64,000 nucleotides of DNA from positions 79,456 to 143,455 of the forward strand of contig DATJFQ010000077.1 of assembly GCA_035495555.1 (NCBI GenBank), written 5' to 3'. Origin of the DNA: DATJFQ01 sp035495555. GTDB taxonomy: Bacteria; Acidobacteriota; Vicinamibacteria; Vicinamibacterales; 2-12-FULL-66-21. The translations under genes and the position numbers were made by a program. Under the pieces are notes generated by a model. The model ran no database searches. It was not told where the DNA came from and saw only the letters and a program-made list of their open reading frames with translations. Below, in pieces: positions 42,586 through 51,246 of the stretch (the first letter of the stretch is position 1; each line of letters starts with the position of its first letter).

Positions 42586-43575
42586 TTACTCCAGCCCGCG
42601 ATAGTCATCGCTCTGCGCGTCCCAGTAACGATAGAAGTGATACCAGCACTCGGGACGCGCGCGCACTCGTTCGGCGACCTCGTCGGCGATCTGCTGCGCG
42701 GCCTGCGGGATCCACTCGTCCTTGGATGCGCCGTTCGGGATCGTGATCGGTGGCCCCATCGTCGCGACGAACCGTCCAGGGCCGCTGCGCTCGATCGACG
42801 ACACGGCCAGCGGAGCGCCGGTCAGCGCCGCGATCAGGAGCGGCGTGCGAAGGAACCAGGCGCGGCGGCCGAACAGCGTCACGGGCACACGATCGCGGCC
42901 GAGATGACGATCGACGAGCAGCGCCACGAACCGGTTTTGTGCGAGCGCCGCGCGGATCTTCAGCGGCGTGTCGAGTGACTGCCGGACCTCGATGGTCTCG
43001 ATGCCGATGCGCGCACGGATGTCGCTGCGGATCTTGTTGACGGTCTCGTCGGGCTCCCGCATCGCCACGACCGTGAGCGGCAGGCGGAGGGCTCGGGCCA
43101 TCAGCAGGCTGCCCGCCTCCCAGTTCCCGAAGTGCGCGGTCACCAGAATGGCCCCGCGCCCCTGGCTGTAAATCCAGGCAGCGCGCTCACGCGTCGAATC
43201 GCCGATGTCGAACGACTGCTCGACGCGTGGATCCTCGATCGCACGGAGAAAATCGATCGCGTCGCGCGTGTAGCTGCGATAGGTTTCGAGAGCGCGGCGT
43301 CTCAACACGGCGTCGGTTTCGTCGGGGAAGACCGCCCGGAGGTTCTCGACGATGGCCGTCGTACTCTCCGGCGCGAACCTCGCCACGATCGACGAGCCGA
43401 CGTGGCCGATGGCATAGGACACGGAGCGGGGCAGTCGCCGCACGCCGTGGTACGTGAGGCCGAAAATGACGCCGTTGTTCATCCCGTGCAGCGTCCAGCG
43501 GCGCGGGTAGACGTCGGCCGCCGGCGGCGACGCTACAGCGGTTCGAGGAACCGGTAGTACACGGCGAGGAAGCAT
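42586..43575 (-). CDS. LpxL/HtrB-like lysophospholipid acyltransferase
   Basis: A 329-residue acyltransferase of the lipid A late-acyltransferase family. The catalytic motif is AHFGNWE (HX4E type, about residue 147). A hydrophobic N-terminal region (MNNGVIFGLTYHGVRRLP) and the late VDRHLGRDRVPVTLFGRRA segment are conserved. In aryl polyene-type clusters a homologue acylates or transfers the finished polyene to a lipid head group. It overlaps the glycosyltransferase gene by 43 bases. The first 30 residues are unsupported by the family pattern, but no later start retains the conserved RRWTLHG segment. Confidence 0.85.
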   Translation of the reverse strand: MLPRRVLPVPRTAVASPPAADVYPRRWTLHGMNNGVIFGLTYHGVRRLPRSVSYAIGHVGSSIVARFAPESTTAIVENLRAVFPDETDAVLRRRALETYRSYTRDAIDFLRAIEDPRVEQSFDIGDSTRERAAWIYSQGRGAILVTAHFGNWEAGSLLMARALRLPLTVVAMREPDETVNKIRSDIRARIGIETIEVRQSLDTPLKIRAALAQNRFVALLVDRHLGRDRVPVTLFGRRAWFLRTPLLIAALTGAPLAVSSIERSGPGRFVATMGPPITIPNGASKDEWIPQAAQQIADEVAERVRARPECWYHFYRYWDAQSDDYRGLE

Positions 43576-44204
43576 GTTTTCGTAGTGTCGCGAATCGGGC
43601 GAAGCCGGCTCGGGCGCCCATTATAGACGGCGGAAACTGGCGCCGACGCGATCGTCCCGCCGCGCCGCCGTACCTTGACGAGCATCTCCGTTTCGATCTC
43701 GTATCCGCGCGCGGTCAGCCGGAGCCCTCGGAGCGCGTCCGTCTTGAACAGCCGGAAGCCGCATTGCGTATCTGCCACTGGCACGCCCACGAACGACGAC
43801 AGCGCGCGGCTGCCGATCCGGTTCGTGTGATACCGGGACGCCGGCATGCCGTCGCGCACGAACTGCCGTTCGCCGATCACGAGCGCCGCATCGGTGGACC
43901 GCGCGACGTCAATCAGCCGCCGCGCTTCGTCGGGCCGGTGCTGCAGGTCGGCATCGATCAGCAGCACGTGCGTGCACGCGGTCGGAAGGATGGCCGCCAG
44001 TCCCGTGCGGACAGCTGCGCCTTTGCCGCTCTTCCGCGCATGCCGGATGACCGTCCCGCCGGCGGCGCGCGCGCGCTCGCCGGTCCGGTCCGTCGAACCG
44101 TCGTCAATCACGGTGATCCCATCGACGATGGACGCGAGCCCCCTGACCACCTCGCCGACGGTCGCTTCCTCGTCGAACGCCGGAATCAGCGCGTGGACGT
44201 TCAC
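43533..44204 (-). CDS. GT2-family glycosyltransferase (dolichol-phosphate mannosyltransferase-like)
   Basis: A 223-residue glycosyltransferase. GT-A fold motifs: VHALIPAFDEEATV at the start, VIDDGSTDRT, the DAD metal motif in LLIDADLQHR, and QCGFRLFK near residue 150. There are no membrane helices. The GTG start overlaps the exporter gene's stop by 4 bases (GTGA), and longer N-terminal readings are only exporter DNA in another frame. Order on the strand is exporter, glycosyltransferase, acyltransferase, the same functional trio found in aryl polyene clusters. Confidence 0.88.
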   Translation of the reverse strand: MNVHALIPAFDEEATVGEVVRGLASIVDGITVIDDGSTDRTGERARAAGGTVIRHARKSGKGAAVRTGLAAILPTACTHVLLIDADLQHRPDEARRLIDVARSTDAALVIGERQFVRDGMPASRYHTNRIGSRALSSFVGVPVADTQCGFRLFKTDALRGLRLTARGYEIETEMLVKVRRRGGTIASAPVSAVYNGRPSRLRPIRDTTKTCFLAVYYRFLEPL

Positions 44205-46681
44205 GGTCGATATTCCTGCGCAACGGACGTTGCGCGCGCCGCACGCGAATCCGGCAGCAGCGCCGGCAGGATCAGCAGCGACGCCGCGACCAGCGTCACC
44301 ACGCTGACAATCGAGACGATCCCCATCGAGCGCAGTGGCGGATAGCTGGACGTCATCAGCGTGCCGTAGCCGAAGAGCGTAATCAATCCGGCGACGACGA
44401 TGACCGGCGCCAGGTGAGACACGGCTTCCCGCGAATCGCCCGTGTCCTGATAGCGGTGGACGACATGGATGCCGTAGTCGATGCCGATGCCGACGAACGT
44501 GACCACGGCGAAGACGGCGAACAGGTCGAGCGACACGCCGAACAACGCGAGCAGGCCCGCCGCCCACACCAGCCCGACGATCGTCGGCACGGTCGAGAGC
44601 AGGCTCAGGCGCCAGTCGCGGAACATCAGCAGAATGAGCAGCAGGACGACGACCGAACCGACGGCCAGGCCGCGCGCGAACTGCGGCAGAAACCGTGCCG
44701 CGAGTTCCTCGTTGACGAGTGTCAGGCCCGTGAGCTGGACGCCGGGATGCCCGCGGACCACGCGCTCGAGGATCTCCCGCTGCCGGGGGTCTGCAGGAAA
44801 GGCGTAGCTGGCCAGCGTCCACCCGTCGGGCGTCTGCTGGATAAATCGCCGAATGAGATCGCCCAGCCGGTGGTTGCTGAAATCGGCATACGTCAGCCGC
44901 GATCCCGGGTCGAGCAGTGCGGGCAGACGACTGATGAACGGGTCGAGGCTTCCCGGCGTGAATCCGGCATCGCGCGCCTCCTGCCGCACGAGATCCGCAG
45001 CGCGCTGCGGTGTCACGCCGCTCTGGTCGATGACGTCAATCGCATGCCGCTGCGCCGCATCGGAGGGCAGCAGAGAGGACCCGCCATCGAGCGCGAGCGC
45101 CGGCGCCTGCGTTTTCAGTTCCGCGAGCACGCGTTCGTTCTCTTTGAGGAGCGGCTCGAGGTGGTGCCCCTGCTGCAGCACGATGAACACGTCCGACGGC
45201 AACCCGAAATCGTGGCGGACTTGTTCCTCGAAGAGCGCTCCTGGCGTCGTCGCCTTCAGCCGGTCGAGCGTGGCATTGATCTGCAGCCGCGTCGCCGCGG
45301 CGCCGAGCGCGACCGTCAGCAGCGCGGCGACCCATAACAGCGGCTTCCGTCGATCGGCGATCCACGAGGCAAACCGCGGCCACGCGAGCAGGCCGCGGCG
45401 TTCCGTCGTTTTCGCGCGGTCGGGCAGCAGCGCGGGCACGAGGACGAGCGTGAGGATGCCGCACGCGACCATGCTGTGTCCGATGAGCAGTCCGAGCTGC
45501 TGCAGGCTCGGAAAGTCGACGAACACCAGCCCGTAAAACGTCGCGGCGGTCGTCAGCATCCCGTAAAGCATGCTGGCGGACGGGCTGGCAATGGCGCCAA
45601 CGGCGTCCGCGCCCGTCCGGCCATCCGCGAGCGCGAGCCGATGCGCGACATACAGGAGCACGACGCCGTCCACGCCGAGGCCGAGCAGCATCGCGGCCGA
45701 TCCCGTTGCCGCGGCCGAAAGCTTCACACCGGTGAAGCCGAGGAGGCCGAGGACGATGAGCAACGAGGCCATCGAGGGCAGCGCGCCAGCGGCAAACAGC
45801 CAGATGCTTCGGAACACGATCAGCAGCAGCGGAAGGATCAGCGCGAGCGACCCGACGCTGTTCCAGATGCTCTCCTGCTTGACGAGCTTTTCCGTCTCGA
45901 GCGAGATGACGTGCCCGCCCGCATAGGCCACCTGCAGTGCTGGCAGCGGCGGCTCGCTGTCGGACGCTCCTCGGCCGTCCTCCGTCGCGCGGATCGCGTC
46001 CAGGCGGTCGAGCAACTGGCGCGAGAACGCCGTATCGAACGGCGGCCGCTTCGGTTTGGCGATCACGAGCCGGCGGCGGCCGTCGGCCGACACGTACCCG
46101 GCGTCGGTCAGCCCCAGCGAGACGCCGGCGCGCGCGCCGCCGAGCTGCTGCCGCAGCAGCCCGAACCAGTCGAGCGGATCCTGGCTCACGAGCTGCTGCA
46201 CCTGCTCGGACGGGACGGCGAGCAGCTGTCGCGACGACTCGAGGGCGCGAGCCATCCCGTCAGGGCGCAGTCGCGCGAGCGCGGTGGTGAGCGCGTCCCC
46301 GCGCAGCAGCAGGAGTTGATGGTTCCCCAGCCACCCCCAATCGCGATCGGGACCCGCCGTCCCGGCATCGACCCACTCGATCTCCGGCGATGCCCGAAGC
46401 GCCGACACCCATCGATCGATCTCGTCCTGATAGTCGCCGATCGGATGGCCGTCGCCGCCAGTGAACACCACCAGCAGTTGATCGAGCGATCCGAACTGGT
46501 GCAGATACGTGCGGAACGGCGAGATCGCGCGGCCCTGCCGCGGCAGCAGGTTGATGACGTCCGCGTCGAGGTGCAGGCGTGTCAGTCCGATCCCGCAGAA
46601 ACCGACGAGGAGGAGCGAGAGGCTGAACACAACCCAGCGTCGTCGATGCGCCCACACGACGACGTGATGGATGAAGGACAC
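44201..46681 (-). CDS. MMPL/RND-type lipid exporter
   Basis: An 826-residue inner-membrane transporter. A first helix (VVFSLSLLLVGFCGIGLT) is followed by a large periplasmic loop with the family's DADVINLLP, a five-helix block (about residues 235-410), a second periplasmic loop and a final five-helix block ending near residue 815. It resembles the exporters of aryl polyene and hopanoid clusters (HpnN-like). The start is the GTG at 46681; more upstream codons would translate a heptamer array. It begins the minus-strand run that continues with the glycosyltransferase and acyltransferase. The substrate is probably a lipid (inference). Confidence 0.9.
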   Translation of the reverse strand: MSFIHHVVVWAHRRRWVVFSLSLLLVGFCGIGLTRLHLDADVINLLPRQGRAISPFRTYLHQFGSLDQLLVVFTGGDGHPIGDYQDEIDRWVSALRASPEIEWVDAGTAGPDRDWGWLGNHQLLLLRGDALTTALARLRPDGMARALESSRQLLAVPSEQVQQLVSQDPLDWFGLLRQQLGGARAGVSLGLTDAGYVSADGRRRLVIAKPKRPPFDTAFSRQLLDRLDAIRATEDGRGASDSEPPLPALQVAYAGGHVISLETEKLVKQESIWNSVGSLALILPLLLIVFRSIWLFAAGALPSMASLLIVLGLLGFTGVKLSAAATGSAAMLLGLGVDGVVLLYVAHRLALADGRTGADAVGAIASPSASMLYGMLTTAATFYGLVFVDFPSLQQLGLLIGHSMVACGILTLVLVPALLPDRAKTTERRGLLAWPRFASWIADRRKPLLWVAALLTVALGAAATRLQINATLDRLKATTPGALFEEQVRHDFGLPSDVFIVLQQGHHLEPLLKENERVLAELKTQAPALALDGGSSLLPSDAAQRHAIDVIDQSGVTPQRAADLVRQEARDAGFTPGSLDPFISRLPALLDPGSRLTYADFSNHRLGDLIRRFIQQTPDGWTLASYAFPADPRQREILERVVRGHPGVQLTGLTLVNEELAARFLPQFARGLAVGSVVVLLLILLMFRDWRLSLLSTVPTIVGLVWAAGLLALFGVSLDLFAVFAVVTFVGIGIDYGIHVVHRYQDTGDSREAVSHLAPVIVVAGLITLFGYGTLMTSSYPPLRSMGIVSIVSVVTLVAASLLILPALLPDSRAARATSVAQEYRP

Positions 46682-46684
46682 AGT

Positions 46685-46781
46685 GGAAATTGTAGATTTG
46701 AGATTGCAGATTGCAGATTGCAGAAATTGTTCAATTGAGTGATTCAATCTGCAATCTCCAATCTTAAATCATCAATTCACC
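46685..46781. repeat. Inverted GATTGCA array without a gene, related to the 25046 element
   Basis: The left arm has AATTGTAGATTTGAGATTGC and further GATTGCA units. The right arm carries the complement, TGCAATCTCCAATC, and ends CAATTCACC. Both the units and the GGTGAATTG end match the four-helix-bundle element at 25046-25652, but the centre here is only a few bases long. It looks like the gene-less version of that structure. Confidence 0.8.
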
Positions 46782-46796
46782 GGCACGTGCGTATGT

Positions 46797-46802
46797 TACG
46801 CT
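46797..46802 (+). promoter_or_regulatory. -10-like box TACGCT for the B12 radical SAM gene
   Basis: TACGCT follows TT and ends 6 bases before the GTG at 46809. It lies just beyond the inverted array. No Shine-Dalgarno sequence fits. Confidence 0.3.
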
Positions 46803-46808
46803 GCGCGC

Positions 46809-48257
46809 GTGCGCGTCGTCTTGCTGCGGCCGGTGCCGGAAAACGAGCGGTTCGGACTTGGTCCGTTCTTCCGCATCGAACCGCTCGGGATGGAGTACAT
46901 CGCGGCAGCGCTCGAAGCACGCGGACATCAGGTCACGCTCGTCGACCTGCGGTTCGGCCGTCCGCTCCAGTCGTATCTGCGGCAGCGTCCCGGCCTCATC
47001 GGCATCGCCGCGATGCACGCGCTCGAGACGGAAAACGTCATCGACCTGGCGGCGCAGGTGCGCGCGATGCTGCCTGATGTTCCGCTGGTGATCGGCGGCC
47101 ACACGGCGGCTGCGTATCCAGAGCCGTTCTCCCGCTCCGGCATCGACGCCATCGTCCTGGACGACGGCGAGCGCGCGATGCCCGCGATTGCGGACGCGGT
47201 CGACGCGCGACGTTCGTTGTCGAGCGTGCCGGGCCTCGCCGTACCATCCGGCGGCGCGTGGATTCGAACCCAGTCGCCTGCGGATGTGTTCCAGCTCGAC
47301 GACGTGCCGCTGCCCGCGCGGTCGCATGTGCAGCCGTGGCGCCGGCGGTATGCATGTCTCGCGCATCGGCCGACATGGCTCGTCGAGACCGCGCGAGGCT
47401 GTCCGTTCCGCTGCAGCTTCTGCTCCATCTGGCAGCTCCACTCACGAACCGTGCGGGAGCGCTCGATCGCATCGGTGTGCGACGACATGGGGTCGGTCGG
47501 CGACGACATCTTCATTGCGGATGATCTCTTCTGGTATCACCCCGCCCGCAGCCTGGAGCTCGCCAGGGCGCTGCGCGCGCGCGGGATTCGAAAGAACTGG
47601 ATTCTCGTGCAGAGCCGCGTGGATCTCGTGGCGCGGCACCCGGAACTGCTCGAGGCGTGGCGGCCGATCGCGAAGGAGTTCGACATCTTCTTCGGGCTCG
47701 AGGCGGCGACCGACGATGGCCTGAAGGGCCTGGTAAAGGATGCGACGGTCGATCACACGGCGTCCGCCGTCGCGCTCGCGCGGCGCTTCGGGTACGGCGT
47801 CACGGGCAACTTCGTGATCGATCCCGCATGGCGCGAAGAGGACTTCGCGCGGCTGTGGAAATTCGTCGACGATTATCAGCTCCACCAGGCGGGGTTCACG
47901 ATCCTGACGCCGCTGCCAGGCACGGCGTATTTCGAGGAGATGCGCGGCCGGATTGGCGCGCGGACGTGGGCGCATTTCGACATGCACCATCTGCTGTGGG
48001 AGCCCGCGCTCGGCCCGCGGCGGTTCTTCGAGCTGTATTGCGAGACGTGGCGCCGGTCGGTGCTGAATCTGAGCGGCCGGAAATCCGTCTGGCAATGGCT
48101 GCGCGAGGTCAAGCCGCGCGACGCCGTGTTCCTGCTGCGGGCGCTGCGCCGCACGCAGCGCATGATGGATCCGGAACACTACATGGCGGAGTACGCGCTT
48201 GCCGTGCCCGAGGAGTCGGTCGTCGCGTCAGCCGCGGCGCTCAGGGCGGCGGGATAA
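46809..48257 (+). CDS. B12-binding-domain radical SAM enzyme (methyltransferase type)
   Basis: A 482-residue protein. The N-terminal cobalamin-binding-like Rossmann domain (LGMEYIAAALEARGHQVTLV and DVPLVIGGHTAAAYPE) precedes the radical SAM core with CPFRCSFC (CX3CX2C, about residue 198). The C-terminal segments GLEAATDDGLKGLVK and GFTILTPLPGTAYFEEM are typical of class B radical SAM methylases, which put methyl groups on unactivated carbons. HpnR/HpnP hopanoid methylases are the closest type I can name, but no hopanoid gene is nearby. The start GTG follows a TACGCT box. It is placed between the exporter and the LolA gene and reads the opposite way to both. Confidence 0.8.
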   Translation: MRVVLLRPVPENERFGLGPFFRIEPLGMEYIAAALEARGHQVTLVDLRFGRPLQSYLRQRPGLIGIAAMHALETENVIDLAAQVRAMLPDVPLVIGGHTAAAYPEPFSRSGIDAIVLDDGERAMPAIADAVDARRSLSSVPGLAVPSGGAWIRTQSPADVFQLDDVPLPARSHVQPWRRRYACLAHRPTWLVETARGCPFRCSFCSIWQLHSRTVRERSIASVCDDMGSVGDDIFIADDLFWYHPARSLELARALRARGIRKNWILVQSRVDLVARHPELLEAWRPIAKEFDIFFGLEAATDDGLKGLVKDATVDHTASAVALARRFGYGVTGNFVIDPAWREEDFARLWKFVDDYQLHQAGFTILTPLPGTAYFEEMRGRIGARTWAHFDMHHLLWEPALGPRRFFELYCETWRRSVLNLSGRKSVWQWLREVKPRDAVFLLRALRRTQRMMDPEHYMAEYALAVPEESVVASAAALRAAG

Positions 48258-48259
48258 GG

Positions 48260-48312
48260 CAACTACACAACTACCAACTACACGACTACCAACTACACAA
48301 CTACCAACTACC
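48260..48312. repeat. AACTACM array with alternating 7- and 8-base units
   Basis: CAACTACA and CAACTAC units alternate, with one CGACTAC. It starts right after the radical SAM stop codon. Only one arm is visible in the 100-base gap 48258-48357. The remainder of the gap holds no feature I can name. Confidence 0.85.
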
Positions 48313-48357
48313 ATCTGCATAACCACACACGGAACGCTTGTTCGGGAGTCGTCTGCT

Positions 48358-49014
48358 CTAGTGCTCGATTGGCTGGCGCAGCGAGAACGCGGCGGCATCA
48401 ACAGGTACGTTGATCTTTACGTGCTCGAACGCCATCAGCTTCCTGTCTCCGTTGGGAAAATCCATCCGCATCGCGGTCAGCAGCAGCGACGTGCGATCGA
48501 TCCACAGGTGTAGCTGCGACAGGCCCTGCTTGATCTGACTCCGGGTGGGGTCCATCGTGATGTGCCAGGTGTTGGGCGGGTCCGGCGATTCAGCGGCGCG
48601 AATGGCGAAGGCGTGCCGCAGATCGTCAGGAGTCTTGTCGACGAAATACCTGTCGATCCGTTTCCGCGCCGCCCCGATGTCGCTCTTCTGCGTGATCCCG
48701 CGCGACGGCCACGACAGCGTCATGACGGTGTCGTCGATGAGGACCACGTGCGGTTCGGGATCGGTGTACCGCAGCACGATGCGGTTCGGACGGACGACGG
48801 CAAGTTCCCCGCGTGAGACGAGCGGCTTCACGAGCATTTTCGTCGTCGTGGTTTCGGTGAAATCCGCGGTGACCGTTTTGAGCGATGCCTCGATGCCGCG
48901 GCTGCGGGCGTAGATTTCATCGAACAGGTCGCGCCCCGGCGCCGCGAGCGGCCGCGCAGCAGTCGCGAGCACGCAGAGCGCCGCCGGGAGCGCGATCATG
49001 CCTGGACGGAGCAT
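48358..49014 (-). CDS. LolA-like outer-membrane lipoprotein carrier
   Basis: A 218-residue periplasmic carrier. A signal peptide (MIALPAALCVLATAARPLAA) is followed by the LolA fold: an early VTADFTETTTTKML strand, GELAVVRPNRIVLRY, and the ISG-like QLHLWIDRTSLLLTAMRMDF. In aryl polyene clusters a LolA-like protein is one of the standard envelope genes; it may move the product to the outer membrane. ATG at 49014 or 48999 are both plausible. It is divergent from the KS-like gene, with 25 bases between. Confidence 0.8.
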   Translation of the reverse strand: MLRPGMIALPAALCVLATAARPLAAPGRDLFDEIYARSRGIEASLKTVTADFTETTTTKMLVKPLVSRGELAVVRPNRIVLRYTDPEPHVVLIDDTVMTLSWPSRGITQKSDIGAARKRIDRYFVDKTPDDLRHAFAIRAAESPDPPNTWHITMDPTRSQIKQGLSQLHLWIDRTSLLLTAMRMDFPNGDRKLMAFEHVKINVPVDAAAFSLRQPIEH

Positions 49015-49025
49015 GTTCGCGATGG

Positions 49026-49033
49026 TAACGTAC
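49026..49033. promoter_or_regulatory. Divergent -10-like boxes between LolA and KS-like genes
   Basis: TAACGT (49026-49031) on the plus strand is 8 bases before the GTG at 49040. On the minus strand TACGTT (49028-49033) is 12 bases before the ATG at 49014. The two share bases, so the transcripts would compete for one region. Confidence 0.3.
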
Positions 49034-49039
49034 GCGCGC

Positions 49040-50299
49040 GTGCAGCAAGCGATTGCGATCACCGGCGTGGGCCTCGTCACCCCGTTCGGCACGTCGACCG
49101 ATGATTTCGCCGCGGCGCTGATCGATGGGCGCACTGGCGTGTCGCCCGTCAACGGCTTCGACATCGGAGAAGCGCTCTCACGGTCCGCGGCTGCAGTGAC
49201 CGGGTTCGACGTCGCGCGGTGGATCTCACCGCTGAAGAGCCGGCGGATGGACACGACGAGCCAGTTCGCCATCGCCGCCGCGTGCCAGGCGTTCGACGAC
49301 GCCGGCGTGCAGTACGGCGCCGAGCCGCAGGACGATGTAGGCGTCGCGGTCGGGACGTATACGGCCGGGGGGTCCAGAACGGAGGAGTTTCTCGAGGGTC
49401 TATTCCGTTTGGGACCCGTTGGCGCGCCGGCCTTGCTCTTCAATGCGACGGTGGCCAACGTCGCGGCCTCGCTCGTCGCGCTCGAGCTGAAGGTCCGCGG
49501 GCCGAACATCACAATCAGCCACAAGGAAGTATCCGGGTTGACCGCGACCGCGCACGCGGTCGATCTGCTTCGAAGCGGGCAGGCGCGCATGATCCTCACG
49601 GCCGGCGTCGACGCGCTGTATCCGCTTTTCTACAAGGTCCACGATCGGTTCGGCGTCCTCTCTCGCGCTAACGGCACGGCGGAAGGTAGCCGGCCGTTCG
49701 ATGTCACCCGCAACGGCTTCGTGTTGGGCGAGGGCGCTTACGCGCTCGTATTGGAAACCGCGGACGCGGCGAGGATGCGCGGCGCGACGGTCCTGGGGGA
49801 ACTTCTCTCGGTCGAGTGTGGCGGCACTTCGCCGGGCATCAACCAGTGGCCGGCGGATGCGGGCGCGATCGCGCGCGTTCTGCGGCGCGCCATCGATGCC
49901 GCCGGTCTCGATCCAGCCGACATCGGTGTCGTGTATGCGAGCGCGAACTCGTCGCCGGGGCTCGACGCCGTTGAAGCTGCGGCCATCGAGCAGGTGTTCG
50001 CACCGCATCAGCCCGTCGTGACGTCCGTGAAGGGCGCACTTGGCGAGAGCGCCGCGTCGACGATGGCGGGAGTCGCGGCTGCGGTGCTGTGCGGGCGGCG
50101 CGGCGTCGTGCCGCCGGTCGCCGGGCTCATCACGCTCGATCCGGCGTGCGCGCGACTGCGCGTTGCACGTGAGGCCGTGCCCGTCGCACGTGTCGCGTCC
50201 CCTTCGTCCGGCGCGTCTCGTGCGCGCCATGCGCTCGTGAGCGGGGTCGCTTCGGGGGGCGCGCTCGCGGCAGCCGTCGTTCGCGTCTGTGATCGCTGA
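49040..50299 (+). CDS. Ketosynthase-like subunit without catalytic residues (chain-length-factor-like)
   Basis: A 419-residue KAS I/II fold protein (AIAITGVGLVTPFG, FVLGEGAYALVLE). All three active-site residues are replaced. At the nucleophile the segment reads GPNITISHKEVSG, with no Cys. At the first His it reads YASANSSPGLDAVE, without the usual AHGT. At the second it reads SVKGALGESAAST where GH is expected. This is the signature of KS-beta or chain-length-factor subunits in type II polyketide and aryl polyene systems (ApeC-like). Its likely partner is the intact KS at 56187. The start is the GTG at 49040; an ATG at 48998 would overlap the divergent LolA gene. Confidence 0.85.
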   Translation: MQQAIAITGVGLVTPFGTSTDDFAAALIDGRTGVSPVNGFDIGEALSRSAAAVTGFDVARWISPLKSRRMDTTSQFAIAAACQAFDDAGVQYGAEPQDDVGVAVGTYTAGGSRTEEFLEGLFRLGPVGAPALLFNATVANVAASLVALELKVRGPNITISHKEVSGLTATAHAVDLLRSGQARMILTAGVDALYPLFYKVHDRFGVLSRANGTAEGSRPFDVTRNGFVLGEGAYALVLETADAARMRGATVLGELLSVECGGTSPGINQWPADAGAIARVLRRAIDAAGLDPADIGVVYASANSSPGLDAVEAAAIEQVFAPHQPVVTSVKGALGESAASTMAGVAAAVLCGRRGVVPPVAGLITLDPACARLRVAREAVPVARVASPSSGASRARHALVSGVASGGALAAAVVRVCDR

Positions 50300-50311
50300 C
50301 TGTTCTCTCTG

Positions 50312-50399
50312 ATAGCCGGCTGTCCCCTTTTTTCGCAAAAAAAGGCGGCTGTCCCCTTTTTTTGCGAAAAAAGGCGGTTGTCCCCTTTTTTTGTATGTA
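50312..50399. repeat. Three tandem copies of a CGGYTGTCCCC(T)n unit with A/T hairpins
   Basis: Three copies of about 29 bases, each CGG(C/T)TGTCCCC followed by 6-7 T. The first two continue with CGCAAAAAAA or GCGAAAAAA, which pairs with the T run to form TTTTTTCGCAAAAAA hairpins. It lies in the 164-base gap 50300-50463 between the KS-like and KR genes. The rest of the gap holds no gene. It may terminate or pause transcription. It also resembles REP-like sequences containing GGGGACAG. Confidence 0.8.
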
Positions 50400-50463
50400 G
50401 CCGTCCGGGGGTGGCGGGCTGGGCAGCGATGTTACGATACAGGGCATCGCCAGCACTGACGAC

Positions 50464-51216
50464 ATGATCCAGGCGCTCGACCTCTCCGGCCGAGTCGCGG
50501 TGGTGACGGGCGGATCCCGCGGAATCGGCCGCGGTATCGCGGAACTGCTCGCGGCGCGCGGCGCGGCGGTCGCGATCGCCTATCGCGAGCGCGAAGCGGC
50601 GGCACGCGATGTGCTGGACGCGATTGTCGGACACGGCGGCCGGGCGTGGGCCGCGCAGTGCGACGTCGCCGACCAGCCGTCGGTCAGCGCGTTTTTCGAG
50701 GCGGCGGCGGCCGCGGTCGGGGCCGTCGACATCCTGGTCAACAATGCCGGCGTGACGGCCGACGCGCACGTGATGATGCTCGACCCGGCGCGCTGGCAGC
50801 GCGTGCTGCGCACGAATCTGGACGGCGCGTACTACTGCACGCGCGCGGTGATCCGCGGCATGCTGCATCGGACGCACGGGCGCATCATCAACATCTCGTC
50901 GCCGAGCGCCGTCATGCCGCTGCCCGGCCAATCGAATTACGCGGCGTCGAAAGCCGGTCTCGAAGGTTTCACGCGCGCGCTGTCGCGCGACGTCGCGGCG
51001 AAGGGCGTGCTCGTCAATGCGGTCTCGCCGGGGCTGGTCGAGACCGACCTGCTGGCGTCGATGCCGGAGACGGTCCGCGCCTCCAGCGTCTCGGCGATTC
51101 CGCTGGGACGCGCGGGAACCGTCCGCGAAGTGGCCGAGGTCGTCGCGTTCCTTGCGTCCGACGCGGCGTCGTACATCACGGGCCAGGTGATCGCCGTCGA
51201 CGGCGGGCTCACGTGA
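50464..51216 (+). CDS. 3-oxoacyl-ACP reductase, FabG/ApeQ-like
   Basis: A 250-residue SDR that would reduce 3-oxoacyl-ACP to 3-hydroxyacyl-ACP with NADPH. Cofactor motif TGGSRGIGRG, NNAG, catalytic Ser (NISSPSA), YAASK, and the final VIAVDGG. The residues are those of active FabG enzymes. The start is the ATG at 50464. The ACP gene follows 30 bases later. In context it supplies the KR step of the KS/KR/DH cycle. Confidence 0.88.
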   Translation: MIQALDLSGRVAVVTGGSRGIGRGIAELLAARGAAVAIAYREREAAARDVLDAIVGHGGRAWAAQCDVADQPSVSAFFEAAAAAVGAVDILVNNAGVTADAHVMMLDPARWQRVLRTNLDGAYYCTRAVIRGMLHRTHGRIINISSPSAVMPLPGQSNYAASKAGLEGFTRALSRDVAAKGVLVNAVSPGLVETDLLASMPETVRASSVSAIPLGRAGTVREVAEVVAFLASDAASYITGQVIAVDGGLT

Positions 51217-51246
51217 GAATTGATCAACCGGGACCGGTGAATTGAC

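Noticed and set aside
44205..44822. N-terminal extension of the glycosyltransferase frame
   Set aside because: It overlaps the exporter gene in another frame and has no domain features. The GT2 fold begins at the GTG at 44204.
47260..47300. tRNA-like GATTCGAACCC sequence
   Set aside because: It lies inside the radical SAM coding region and no cloverleaf can be built around it.
46809..48257. Assignment as a definite hopanoid C-3 methylase (HpnR)
   Set aside because: The class is right, but no hopanoid gene is nearby and several B12 radical SAM methylase families share these motifs.
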